In this document: piece by piece, positions 56,832-64,000 of the stretch
Numbering within the stretch: position 1 is the stretch's first letter
How the letters are laid out: each line of letters begins with the position of its first letter
Assembly (NCBI RefSeq): GCF_019797825.1
Contig: NZ_CP081855.1
Span: forward strand, 992,001 to 1,056,000
Reading direction: 5' to 3'
DNA length: 64,000 nt
From: Limosilactobacillus panis
GTDB lineage: Bacteria; Bacillota; Bacilli; Lactobacillales; Lactobacillaceae
The notes under the pieces: model-generated
Seen by the model: the letters and a program-made list of their open reading frames with translations, nothing else
Told to the model about the DNA's origin: nothing
The model's database searches: none
Made by a program: the position numbers and the translations under genes

Positions 56832-56905
56832 TGCCTATTCAATTAGCGAATACTGGGAGTCTTTTTATTTCCCAGGCTTAAATTACCACCACCGAACTTG
56901 ATCTA

Positions 56906-56914
56906 TGCTATAGT
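56906..56914 (+). promoter_or_regulatory. Extended -10 promoter of the TPR gene
   Basis: TGC-TATAGT at 56906-56914, 39 nt before the start codon and downstream of the IS, so the gene keeps its own promoter. Confidence 0.45.
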
Positions 56915-56952
56915 AAAATCCAGGATAATTCGATGAGGAGACTTGATGATAG

Positions 56953-58215
56953 ATGACTTATTCAGAAAAAATGTTAGAAGAAATTCAAGCGGGCCGGTTA
57001 ACCGCTGCCAAAGCATCATTTCGTCAAGCGCTGGCAAATGACGATGATGACATGCTCTTTAGCCTAGGGGAAGAACTATACGGACTGGGCTTTCTGCGGC
57101 AAGCACGGCGTGTCTACCTGACGCTTTTACAGCGTTATCCTGACGAGGACGAGTTACGTACCAACCTTGCAACCATCGCAATTGACGAGGGTCATAATGA
57201 TGAGGCCCTTTCCTATCTGGCACAGGTTAAGCCCGATTCACCGGCATATCTGGAGTCCTTGCTGGTGGCAGCCGACCTTTACCAGACCGAAAAAGAGTTT
57301 GAGGTTACGGAGCAAAAGTTAAAGGAAGCATATTCAATCGCTCCAGACGAGCCGGCAGTAGAGTTTGCTCTGGCAGAATTTTATTTTTTGGTCAGTCGTT
57401 TTGATGTGGCGCTTACTTACTACTTCGACCTGATCAAACATGGTTATACTGAGTTTGCCAAAGTTGATATTGCCGGTCGGCTGGGGATGTGCTATGCCCA
57501 AAGTGGCCAGTTTAAGCAGGCCTTGGGGTACTTGAAACAGGTCAAGCCAGAATACCAGACCAATGACCTGCGTTTCCAAACCGGGCTTACCCAGTTGCAC
57601 CTCCAGCAATACGACGACGCAATTAAGAGCCTGGAAGCAGTAATTAAAGAAGATAACCAGTATGCATCTGCCTACCCAACGCTGGCGCAGGCATTTACGG
57701 CCCAAAATAAGTATTCTCAGGCCCTTAAAGCCGTCCAGGAGGGACTGAGCGTTGACCAGTATAATGAGCGGCTGTTTGCCCAAGCGGCCGAAATCGTCAG
57801 CCACCTCGGCAATGGTAAGTTAATGCGGAAGTACCTAGATAGGGCCCATGCCTTGGCACCTGATAACCTAACAATTACCCTCCAGTTCAGTAATTTTCTC
57901 CTTCACCAGCATGATGACCAGGAAAACGTTGACCTTCTTTTACCCCTGGTAAAAGAGGATGAGGTTGACCCGCAAATTTATTGGAACCTGGCGCGCTCGT
58001 ATCAACGGTTGGAAAATTTTGACCTTGCTGGTAAGTACTACCAGGCCGCCAGTGAAACCTACGGTGATAATTCAGTCTTCTTGCGGGAAAGTATTGACTT
58101 TTACCGGGAAACCGGTCAGCAGGACAAACTGCTAGCTGCCCTGCACCATTACTTGGCGCTTGAACCGACCGATACGGCGATGCAGGACCTGCTTGATGAA
58201 TATGAGGGCTTTTGA
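56953..58215 (+). CDS. Tetratricopeptide-repeat protein
   Basis: A 420-residue soluble protein made almost entirely of TPR-type helix pairs. Clear repeat units include ALFSLGEELYGLGFLRQARR-like, PDEPAVEFALAEFYFLVSRF, GRLGMCYAQSGQFKQALGYL, AYPTLAQAFTAQNKYSQALK and YWNLARSYQRLENFDLAGKY. Such proteins are protein-interaction scaffolds. The B. subtilis relative YpiA occupies a similar position and has no firm function. GAGGAG lies upstream of the ATG. There is no signal peptide or membrane segment. Confidence 0.9.
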   Translation: MTYSEKMLEEIQAGRLTAAKASFRQALANDDDDMLFSLGEELYGLGFLRQARRVYLTLLQRYPDEDELRTNLATIAIDEGHNDEALSYLAQVKPDSPAYLESLLVAADLYQTEKEFEVTEQKLKEAYSIAPDEPAVEFALAEFYFLVSRFDVALTYYFDLIKHGYTEFAKVDIAGRLGMCYAQSGQFKQALGYLKQVKPEYQTNDLRFQTGLTQLHLQQYDDAIKSLEAVIKEDNQYASAYPTLAQAFTAQNKYSQALKAVQEGLSVDQYNERLFAQAAEIVSHLGNGKLMRKYLDRAHALAPDNLTITLQFSNFLLHQHDDQENVDLLLPLVKEDEVDPQIYWNLARSYQRLENFDLAGKYYQAASETYGDNSVFLRESIDFYRETGQQDKLLAALHHYLALEPTDTAMQDLLDEYEGF

Positions 58216-58221
58216 TAAATA

Positions 58222-58262
58222 GTAATAGCCACCGACCTCATTGTGGAGATCGGTGGCTTTTT
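58222..58262. terminator. Bidirectional terminator after the TPR gene
   Basis: AGCCACCGA (58227-58235) pairs with TCGGTGGCT (58250-58258), then five Ts; a further CTC/GAG pair lies inside. It serves both convergent genes. Confidence 0.85.
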
Positions 58263-58270
58263 AGAACTAA

Positions 58271-59098
58271 CTATTGGTTGGCATGGAGTAAAAGACGTTG
58301 GTAATAGAGTAAAGAAGCTGGGTCAAGCTTAAGGGTGTCTTCTAAATCGCAATCGCTTAGCTGCCGGTGGTGAGCAAGAAAGAGCAGGATATAACTCTGG
58401 TGGAGATACTTGGGCGCCAGGCTAAAGCCTAAATACTGCTCATCTTTCTTGAGAAACTTATGTAAGGCAGCGTTGCTTAACCGTGGGTTTCCCGGGGCAA
58501 AGCGCTGCTTTAAAAAGAGGTCGTGGCTGTTTTGTAAGTCTTGTTGGGGACGAATGAAGGTGTTGAAAGCCTGGCGAAATTCTTCTTCGCCTGGGCCGGT
58601 CAGGGTGAGCTTATCCCAGACTTGGTAAAAGCCCGGTGCCAAGAATTCCCCCACGACAAAGCCACACTTGCTCAGTAAAAGGGTCAGGCGGGTGTAGTAG
58701 TGAACGTGCTTGTCGGCCAAAATATCGGGGAGCTTGGCAAGCCACTTGGTAGAGACCTGCTGGTTAGGGGTGACCGCGTGGCCGTGCAAAGTCAGCGTTG
58801 GGTAGCTGCTGATCAGCTGGTGGGTGAAGAGGTAGCGGAAGTAACGGTTTAACTGGGACAGAATCTTGTTGAAGGTGGTCATGGTGATTCGGCGATCAGT
58901 TCGTAAGAAATTCAGGTAGGCGCGGACGTCTGCTTCGGTAAGATTAGCCAGGACCGGGTGCTTGGCAAACTCGGGTCGGTTAGCCAGGAGGTAGGTGAAG
59001 AGGTTAGTAATAGTCGTATCGTAGGTTTTAATGGTTAAGGGAGCCAGTTTCTGCTGGCGTAAAAACTGGTGGAACCTGGTTTGATAGGGATAATCCAT
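58271..59098 (-). CDS. Integrase-fold protein lacking most recombinase catalytic residues
   Basis: 275 residues. The N-terminal half is a phage-integrase SAM-like core-binding domain (FHQFLRQQKLAPLTIKTYD, ADVRAYLNFLRTDRR). The C-terminal half follows the tyrosine-recombinase pattern, but the first Arg is replaced (KCGFVVGEFLA where GLRISELL is expected). The H-x-x-R is replaced (APKYLHQSYILL) and the GHS is replaced (TLKLDPAS). Only a Tyr pair remains (LLYYQRLL). Recombination seems unlikely; DNA binding may persist. I choose the ATG at 59098 with AAGGAGGA upstream rather than the frame from 59119. It stands alone between the TPR gene and cca. Function unknown. Confidence 0.82.
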   Translation of the reverse strand: MDYPYQTRFHQFLRQQKLAPLTIKTYDTTITNLFTYLLANRPEFAKHPVLANLTEADVRAYLNFLRTDRRITMTTFNKILSQLNRYFRYLFTHQLISSYPTLTLHGHAVTPNQQVSTKWLAKLPDILADKHVHYYTRLTLLLSKCGFVVGEFLAPGFYQVWDKLTLTGPGEEEFRQAFNTFIRPQQDLQNSHDLFLKQRFAPGNPRLSNAALHKFLKKDEQYLGFSLAPKYLHQSYILLFLAHHRQLSDCDLEDTLKLDPASLLYYQRLLLHANQ

Positions 59099-59173
59099 GG
59101 AATTCCTCCTTATGAGCAATAATTTACTTTAACTATATTATAAAAAACAATCTCTAAAAAAGAAATAGAAAAG

Positions 59174-59203
59174 TTCACATGGCCAAAGGTCTTTTGCTAT
59201 AAT
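59174..59203 (+). promoter_or_regulatory. Promoter of cca
   Basis: TTCACA (59174-59179), 18-nt spacer, TATAAT (59198-59203) with TGC before it as an extended -10. Confidence 0.65.
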
Positions 59204-59246
59204 TTATACTGATTATTTCATAAAATGGATGTAAGGATTTGATTGA

Positions 59247-60455
59247 ATGAAGATTGAACAACTACCACCGATTTTTGAACCGGCGCGCCCTGTTTTACAA
59301 AAAATTGAAGCGACGGGATACGAAGCCTACTTTGTGGGCGGCTGTGTTCGTGATACGATTTTAGGCGACCCCATTCACGACATTGATATCGCAACCAGCG
59401 CCTATCCAAGTGAAATTAAACAGATCTTTGACCGGACTGTTGATACGGGAATTGAACACGGCACGGTCATGATTCTTGACCACGGAACAGGTTACGAAAC
59501 GACCACCTTCCGGACGGAATCAGGTTACCAAGACTATCGCCGCCCTGATCACGTTACCTTTGTTCGCTCACTTGAAGAGGACCTGAAACGGCGTGACTTT
59601 ACAATTAACGCCCTCGCCCTGAAAGAAAATGGAGAAGTAGTTGACCTTTTTGATGGTATTAAGGACCTCAAGCGGCATGTTATTCGGGCTGTTGGGGATC
59701 CAGAAGAACGTTTCCACGAAGATGCCTTGCGGATGATGCGGGCGGTACGTTTTGCCAGTCAGCTTGATTTCAAAATTGATGGACCTACCCTGCGGGGAAT
59801 TAAGGAAAATGCTTCCCTACTGCAAAAAATTGCTGTAGAGCGAATTCAAGTTGAATTTGAAAAGATGTTCCTTGGTCAAAAGCCGGCCGCTGGCTTGAAC
59901 TATTTCTTAAATTCTGGACTCTACAGGTACTGTCCGGGGCTTGCTTATTCCGCCAATAAGTTAGGGGCACTAAACCGGACGTTTGCGGGGATGAAGAACA
60001 TCAACCAGGTTTGGGCCCTGGTTACCTACACCCTTGACCTAACTAACTTTGCAGACCTGACCGCCTTTCTTAAGTCATGGAAGACTGCTAACGATACTAT
60101 TCGGCAGGTAAAGAAGATCTTGCCTTTAATTGAAGCTCTTCGTTGGGGGCAGGTGAGCGCCTGGATGCTGTACAAGACTGGTTGGGAGGCCTTCGCTGAT
60201 GCCAACCGGGTGGCAAGCGTCTTCAACTGGCAGTTACCGTGGCCTGACGCTAAGGAAAAGTATCAAAGCCTTCCAATCAAGGATGCACGTGATTTGGCCA
60301 TTAATGGTCAGACCTTGATTAAGGAGGCTAAAATTAAACCCGGGCCCCAGCTTGGTAAGGTTCTTAACCAAGTCACCCGGGCAGTGGTGGAAGGAAAACT
60401 ACCAAATGATAAAGAAACGCTCATCGAACGGGTAAAAGAGATTGAAACAGAATAA
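59247..60455 (+). CDS. cca: CCA-adding tRNA nucleotidyltransferase
   Basis: 402 residues, a class II CCA enzyme that adds or repairs the 3' CCA of tRNAs. The head domain has GGCVRDTILG and HDIDIAT with the two catalytic Asps. The neck contains RRDFTINALALKENG and HEDALRMMRAVRFASQL, and a helical tail follows. The Shine-Dalgarno AAGGAT is modest. The ABC-F gene starts 15 nt after its stop, so the two are co-transcribed. Confidence 0.95.
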   Translation: MKIEQLPPIFEPARPVLQKIEATGYEAYFVGGCVRDTILGDPIHDIDIATSAYPSEIKQIFDRTVDTGIEHGTVMILDHGTGYETTTFRTESGYQDYRRPDHVTFVRSLEEDLKRRDFTINALALKENGEVVDLFDGIKDLKRHVIRAVGDPEERFHEDALRMMRAVRFASQLDFKIDGPTLRGIKENASLLQKIAVERIQVEFEKMFLGQKPAAGLNYFLNSGLYRYCPGLAYSANKLGALNRTFAGMKNINQVWALVTYTLDLTNFADLTAFLKSWKTANDTIRQVKKILPLIEALRWGQVSAWMLYKTGWEAFADANRVASVFNWQLPWPDAKEKYQSLPIKDARDLAINGQTLIKEAKIKPGPQLGKVLNQVTRAVVEGKLPNDKETLIERVKEIETE

Positions 60456-60469
60456 GAAGGGTTAACTAG

Positions 60470-62368
60470 ATGCAAACAATGAAAGCAGAAGGCCTGACCA
60501 GTACCTATGGTGAGAAAGTGCTGTTTGACCATATTAACTTTATTATTAATGAAAATGACCGAATCGGGTTAATTGGTGTTAACGGCAGCGGCAAGACCAG
60601 TTTGCTCAACGTGATTGCCGGGGAGGTCAGCCCTGAAAGTGGCCAGATTACGACCCCAAATGACTACACGATTGGGTACCTGAAGCAGCAGCCCCGACTG
60701 GACGAAAGCAAGACAATTATGGAAGCGGTCTTTGCTGGTGACCAGACAATTTTTAAGACAATTCGTCAGTATGAAGAAGCATTGAACAAGTTTAGTGCCC
60801 ACCCTGAAGATCCCCAAACCGTTGATCGTTACAATAAAATGCAGGACCGGATGGACCAAGAGGATGCCTGGGAGGCGGATAGCCGAATCAAGACCATCCT
60901 TACTCAGCTGAAGATCAAGGACACCAGTCAGAGGATTGCCGACCTATCTGGTGGCCAACGCAAACGGGTTGGCCTTGCGCAAGTTCTGATTCAGCAACCT
61001 GACTTGTTACTTCTGGATGAACCAACTAACCACCTGGACCTTGACTCTGTTATCTGGTTGCAGGACTTTCTAGCCAGTTATAAAGGCGCAGTGCTAGTGG
61101 TAACACATGACCGTTACTTCTTGGATCAGGTAACAAACCATATCTGGGAATTGTCTTTTGGTAAGTTATACCAATACGATGGTAACTATCAGGACTTTGT
61201 GGCCAAGAAGGCGACCCGAGTGGCGCTTGCTAAGGAGACTGAACAGAAAAATCAGCAACTCTACAAGAAGGAATTGGCCTGGATGCGAACGGGTGCTAAG
61301 GCCCGGTCGACCAAGCAAAAAGGACGGATCAACCGTTTCCACCAGCTGGAGAATAAGGTGGGAAAACTCAAAACAGATGAGGATATTTCAATTAATCTTG
61401 GTTCCCAGCGGCTGGGCAAGGACGTAATCAAGTTTAAAGACGCTAATTTAAAGTTGGGTGACCACCAGATCCTGCAAGACTTTAACTGGCTTGTACAGGC
61501 CGGTGACCGAATTGGAATTACCGGCGAAAACGGTGCTGGCAAGACCAGCTTGTTAAACGTGATTGCCCAGCGTGTTCCCCTGGATAGTGGGGTTATGAAG
61601 ATTGGCGAAACGGTCAAACTCGGTTACTACACACAGCAAACAGAAGGAATCAATGATAGTAAGCGGATGATTAGTTTTCTTTCTGAAGTTGCGGAGAGCG
61701 TGACCGATAAGGATGGCAATAAGCTAAGTGTTACCCAGCTGCTAGAACGTTTCCTATTTCCCCGCTTTATGCATGGGACGTTGATTCGGAAACTTTCGGG
61801 AGGTGAGAAGCGTCGTCTGTACCTGTTAAAGATTTTGATGCAACAGCCCAACGTTTTACTCCTGGATGAACCGACTAACGACCTTGATATTGGTACACTG
61901 ACGGTTTTAGAGGACTACCTCGATAGTTTTGCCGGAACGGTGATTACGGTTTCCCATGACCGCTACTTTCTGGATAAGGTTGCCGATGACTTATTGATTT
62001 TCCACGGCAATGGTGATATCCAGCGCTATACTGGGCGGTTCACGGACTATCTGAAGGAAAAACAAGCAAATCATGAGCGTCAGCAAGCGGAAAAGAAGCC
62101 GTTTAAAAAGGAAAAAAAGCCGACCCCGGAAAAAGAATCTTCTCAAAAGAAAACTAAGTTGACGTATGCTGAAAAAATTGAATGGGACCAAATTAACCAA
62201 GACCTTGATAAGCTGAGCCAGCAGCATGATAAGTTAGAACAGGAAATGGCTGCTAACGCTAACGACTACCCTAAACTGGCGGAACTACAGAAAAGGGTCA
62301 ATGAGGTCCAAAAACAGATCGATCAGAAGACAGAACGCTGGGAGTACTTGAGTAACTATGTTGATTAA
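60470..62368 (+). CDS. ABC-F family ATPase (Uup-like)
   Basis: 632 residues with two ABC domains in one chain and no membrane segments, the mark of ABC-F translation factors. The first domain has GVNGSGKTSLLN, LSGGQRKRVGLAQVL and LLLDEPTNHLDLDS. The linker (about residues 225-320) is charged and helical. The second domain has GENGAGKTSLLN, LSGGEKRRLYLLKIL and LLDEPTNDLDIGT. A Lys/Glu-rich segment and a C-terminal coiled coil (about 560-632) resemble Uup/EttA-type members that act on ribosomes or branched DNA. Antibiotic-resistance ABC-F proteins have a similar form, but nothing specific points that way. Confidence 0.92.
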   Translation: MQTMKAEGLTSTYGEKVLFDHINFIINENDRIGLIGVNGSGKTSLLNVIAGEVSPESGQITTPNDYTIGYLKQQPRLDESKTIMEAVFAGDQTIFKTIRQYEEALNKFSAHPEDPQTVDRYNKMQDRMDQEDAWEADSRIKTILTQLKIKDTSQRIADLSGGQRKRVGLAQVLIQQPDLLLLDEPTNHLDLDSVIWLQDFLASYKGAVLVVTHDRYFLDQVTNHIWELSFGKLYQYDGNYQDFVAKKATRVALAKETEQKNQQLYKKELAWMRTGAKARSTKQKGRINRFHQLENKVGKLKTDEDISINLGSQRLGKDVIKFKDANLKLGDHQILQDFNWLVQAGDRIGITGENGAGKTSLLNVIAQRVPLDSGVMKIGETVKLGYYTQQTEGINDSKRMISFLSEVAESVTDKDGNKLSVTQLLERFLFPRFMHGTLIRKLSGGEKRRLYLLKILMQQPNVLLLDEPTNDLDIGTLTVLEDYLDSFAGTVITVSHDRYFLDKVADDLLIFHGNGDIQRYTGRFTDYLKEKQANHERQQAEKKPFKKEKKPTPEKESSQKKTKLTYAEKIEWDQINQDLDKLSQQHDKLEQEMAANANDYPKLAELQKRVNEVQKQIDQKTERWEYLSNYVD

Positions 62369-62386
62369 TCAGAGGAGGAATTAACG

Positions 62387-63349
62387 GTGGCAAAAAACCA
62401 GAATGAACAACAGTACCTGAACCTAGCTCGGTATGTTTTGGAAAATGGGCACGAAAAATCCGACCGTACTGGTACGGGAACCAGGTCAGTGTTTGGTTAC
62501 CAAATGCGGTTTGACCTTTCCAAGGGTTTCCCAATCCTGACGACGAAGAAGGTCCCCTTTGGCCTGATCAAAAGTGAGCTTCTATGGTTCTTACGCGGAG
62601 ATACCAATATCCGCTTCCTTCTTCAGCACCACAACCACATTTGGGATGAATGGGCATTTAAAAAGTGGGTCGAAAGTGATGAATATCATGGCCCTGACAT
62701 GACGGATTTTGGTCACCGCTGGTTGAAGGACCCCGAATTTAAGAAACAGTACCTGGCCGAAAAAAAGGACTTTTGCCAACGGGTCCTTGATGATGATGAA
62801 TTTGCCAAGAAGTATGGTGACCTGGGTCTAGTTTATGGTAGTCAGTGGCGGGCCTGGAAGACCAGTAAGGGTGAAACCATTGATCAGATTGCCAACGTTA
62901 TTCACCAGATAAAGACAACTCCAGATTCACGCCGGATGATCGTTTCAGCATGGAATCCAGAGGATGTGCCGTCAATGGCCCTACCACCATGCCATACAAT
63001 GTTCCAGTTCTACGTTAATGATGGGAAACTTAGCTGCCAACTCTACCAGCGAAGTGCGGATATCTTCTTAGGGGTTCCATTCAACATTGCTAGTTACGCC
63101 CTCCTCACCCATATGATTGCCCACCAGTGTGGTCTTGAGGTCGGCGACTTTGTTCATACCTTGGGGGATGCCCACATCTACCTTAACCACCTTGACCAAG
63201 TAAGAGAGCAATTACAAAGGACTCCCCACCCGGCTCCAAAACTAATCTTGCCGGCTGAAGCCAAGCCAGTTGACCAGTACGAAATGACGGATATTAAGCT
63301 TGACGGCTATACTCATGAGCCCGCAATCAAGGCCCCAGTTGCTGTCTGA
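62387..63349 (+). CDS. thyA: Thymidylate synthase
   Basis: 320 residues, the long lactobacillus-type form with a roughly 50-residue insert. Methylates dUMP to dTMP using methylene-tetrahydrofolate. Motifs: [20 protein letters not shown], the catalytic Cys in [14 protein letters not shown], and [20 protein letters not shown]. The start is GTG with GAGGAGG upstream. dfrA follows after 11 nt, pairing dTMP synthesis with regeneration of tetrahydrofolate. Confidence 0.97.
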   Translation: MAKNQNEQQYLNLARYVLENGHEKSDRTGTGTRSVFGYQMRFDLSKGFPILTTKKVPFGLIKSELLWFLRGDTNIRFLLQHHNHIWDEWAFKKWVESDEYHGPDMTDFGHRWLKDPEFKKQYLAEKKDFCQRVLDDDEFAKKYGDLGLVYGSQWRAWKTSKGETIDQIANVIHQIKTTPDSRRMIVSAWNPEDVPSMALPPCHTMFQFYVNDGKLSCQLYQRSADIFLGVPFNIASYALLTHMIAHQCGLEVGDFVHTLGDAHIYLNHLDQVREQLQRTPHPAPKLILPAEAKPVDQYEMTDIKLDGYTHEPAIKAPVAV

Positions 63350-63360
63350 GGAGGCAAATA

Positions 63361-63858
63361 ATGAAGAAAGTTACCTATGTTTGGGCAGAGGACCTGGACG
63401 GCTGGATTGGTAAAGATGGTTCTCTCCCATGGCACGTCAAGGCTGATATGCGGCATTTTAAGCAGGTCACGGCTGACCACCCGGTAGTGATGGGACGACG
63501 GACCTTTGATTCGATTGGTCATCCCCTTCCTGGGCGCCAAAACGTTATTCTGACCCACCGAAGGATTGAAGATAAACGGGTCGTTTCCTTTCAAGACCTG
63601 GCAGAGCTAAAAAACTGGATTAAAGAAAATTCGGCTCCAGTAGTTGATATCATCGGTGGTGGCCGCCTTTTTACTGAACTTATGTCGCTGGTAACGGTCC
63701 TTCACCGGACCATTATCAACGGTCATTACGAAGGTGACACAAAAATGCCACCAGTCAACTATGACCAGTGGCATTTGCAGGACCGACAAACGGTAACTAA
63801 GGATGGTCAGCCGGTTTGCTGGTTTGAAACTTGGCAATTAAACGTAAAGGAGAATTGA
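63361..63858 (+). CDS. dfrA: Dihydrofolate reductase
   Basis: 165 residues. Reduces dihydrofolate with NADPH, recycling the folate oxidised by ThyA. N-terminal block YVWAEDLDGWIGKDGSLPWH, then VVMGRRTFDSIG and the NADPH-binding IIGGGRLFTELM. GAGGAGG lies upstream of the ATG. Its 3' end overlaps the convergent hemolysin-III-type gene by 21 nt. Confidence 0.96.
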   Translation: MKKVTYVWAEDLDGWIGKDGSLPWHVKADMRHFKQVTADHPVVMGRRTFDSIGHPLPGRQNVILTHRRIEDKRVVSFQDLAELKNWIKENSAPVVDIIGGGRLFTELMSLVTVLHRTIINGHYEGDTKMPPVNYDQWHLQDRQTVTKDGQPVCWFETWQLNVKEN

Positions 63859-64000
63859 GAAATACATCAGACCTGTCCCAACCAGGACAAAGAAGTGCCA
63901 GATGAGGTGGGTGTAATCAGTTGGCCGGCTGTACAAGAGGGCACCAATTGTGAAGGTGATTCCTCCAGCAAGCAGCAGGCCAAAACCAACCGGCCCCAGG
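63838..64000 (-). CDS. Hemolysin III/PAQR-family membrane protein, C-terminal part (partial)
   Basis: The frame enters from the right edge and ends at a TAA at 63840-63838. It encodes about 53 residues. Two hydrophobic segments (GFGLLLAGGITFTIGALLYS and FFVLVGTGLMYFSILLYV) flank the Asp and His in TDYTHLIWHFF. This matches the last two membrane helices of hemolysin III/YqfA-type proteins, whose conserved His residues bind metal. Most of the gene lies outside the window. Confidence 0.8.
   Translation of the reverse strand, partial: LGPVGFGLLLAGGITFTIGALLYSRPTDYTHLIWHFFVLVGTGLMYFSILLYV

Larger units (their letters stand above)
55147..56870 (+). terminator. hup terminator, split by the insertion sequence
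   Basis: AGACTCTTAGTAT (55151-55163) is complementary at all 13 positions, with two G-U pairs, to ATACTGGGAGTCT (56850-56862). The pairing extends outward for about four more pairs (AAAG with TTTT) into a T-rich tail at 56863-56870. The two arms lie on either side of the IS, so together they are the original intrinsic terminator of hup with the IS in its loop. Confidence 0.75.

Noticed and set aside
55164..56835. Target-site duplication of the IS
   Set aside because: The bases next to either set of possible ends do not match, so none can be claimed.

Overview
The window is 64 kb of housekeeping chromosome from a low-to-middle GC Gram-positive. Gene content and order (lepA; ldh; relA-dtd; aspS; argGH; phoH-ybeY-dgkA-era-recO-glyQS-dnaG-rpoD; trmK-nif3-pepT; dnaE-pyk; xerD-ribT-scpA-scpB-rluB; recQ-LysM-cmk-rpsA-der-hup; TPR-cca-ABC-F-thyA-dfrA) are those of a lactobacillus. 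Codon use is roughly GC-neutral. pyk follows dnaE with no pfkA between them, there are several peptidases, and there is a bile-salt-hydrolase-type gene. These traits fit an obligately heterofermentative gut or fermented-food species of the Limosilactobacillus type. The species cannot be fixed from this sequence alone.

Layout. 1-6.0 kb: lepA, then a leftward block with a C69 dipeptidase, a doubly broken pepQ and L-lactate dehydrogenase. 6.2-11.5 kb: a small conserved gene, prmA-rsmE, a membrane protein, and rel-dtd. 11.5-17.5 kb: a fructosamine-kinase-like gene, an aspartate T-box and aspS, a decayed GNAT gene, and a leftward amino-acid ABC transporter. 17.7-22.5 kb: rpsU-yqeY, a bile-salt-hydrolase-type gene and argGH. 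22.6-32.7 kb: a long rightward series from phoH to rpoD, with a glycine T-box before glyQS. 33-42.4 kb: an aminotransferase, trmK-nif3, pepT, dnaE and pyk. 42.7-47.8 kb: cvfB, a XerD-like gene, ribT, scpAB, rluB, then an FMN riboswitch controlling the riboflavin transporter gene ribU. 48-55.1 kb: a YpbB-like gene, recQ, a frameshifted LysM gene, cmk, rpsA, der and hup. 55.2-56.8 kb: an IS3-family insertion. 57-64 kb: a TPR gene, a degenerate integrase-fold gene, cca, an ABC-F gene, thyA-dfrA and the end of a hemolysin-III-type gene.

RNA-level control is prominent: two T-boxes whose specifier codons can be read directly (GAC before aspS, GGC before glyQS), an FMN riboswitch and many intrinsic terminators. 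A candidate ARG box precedes argGH. No tRNA, rRNA, CRISPR array, prophage or defence island was seen.

The least ordinary observations are these: (1) three copies of a 165-200 bp intergenic repeat that folds into long hairpins with compensatory base changes; (2) two tyrosine-recombinase-fold proteins that have lost catalytic residues, one of them at the conserved xerD locus; (3) an IS inserted in the loop of the hup terminator, carrying a hairpin that covers its own transposase ribosome binding site; (4) two genes (pepQ and the LysM gene) each interrupted at an A7 tract; (5) a small gene whose ideal Shine-Dalgarno sequence points at an ATT codon. I found no multi-gene system that I would call new.
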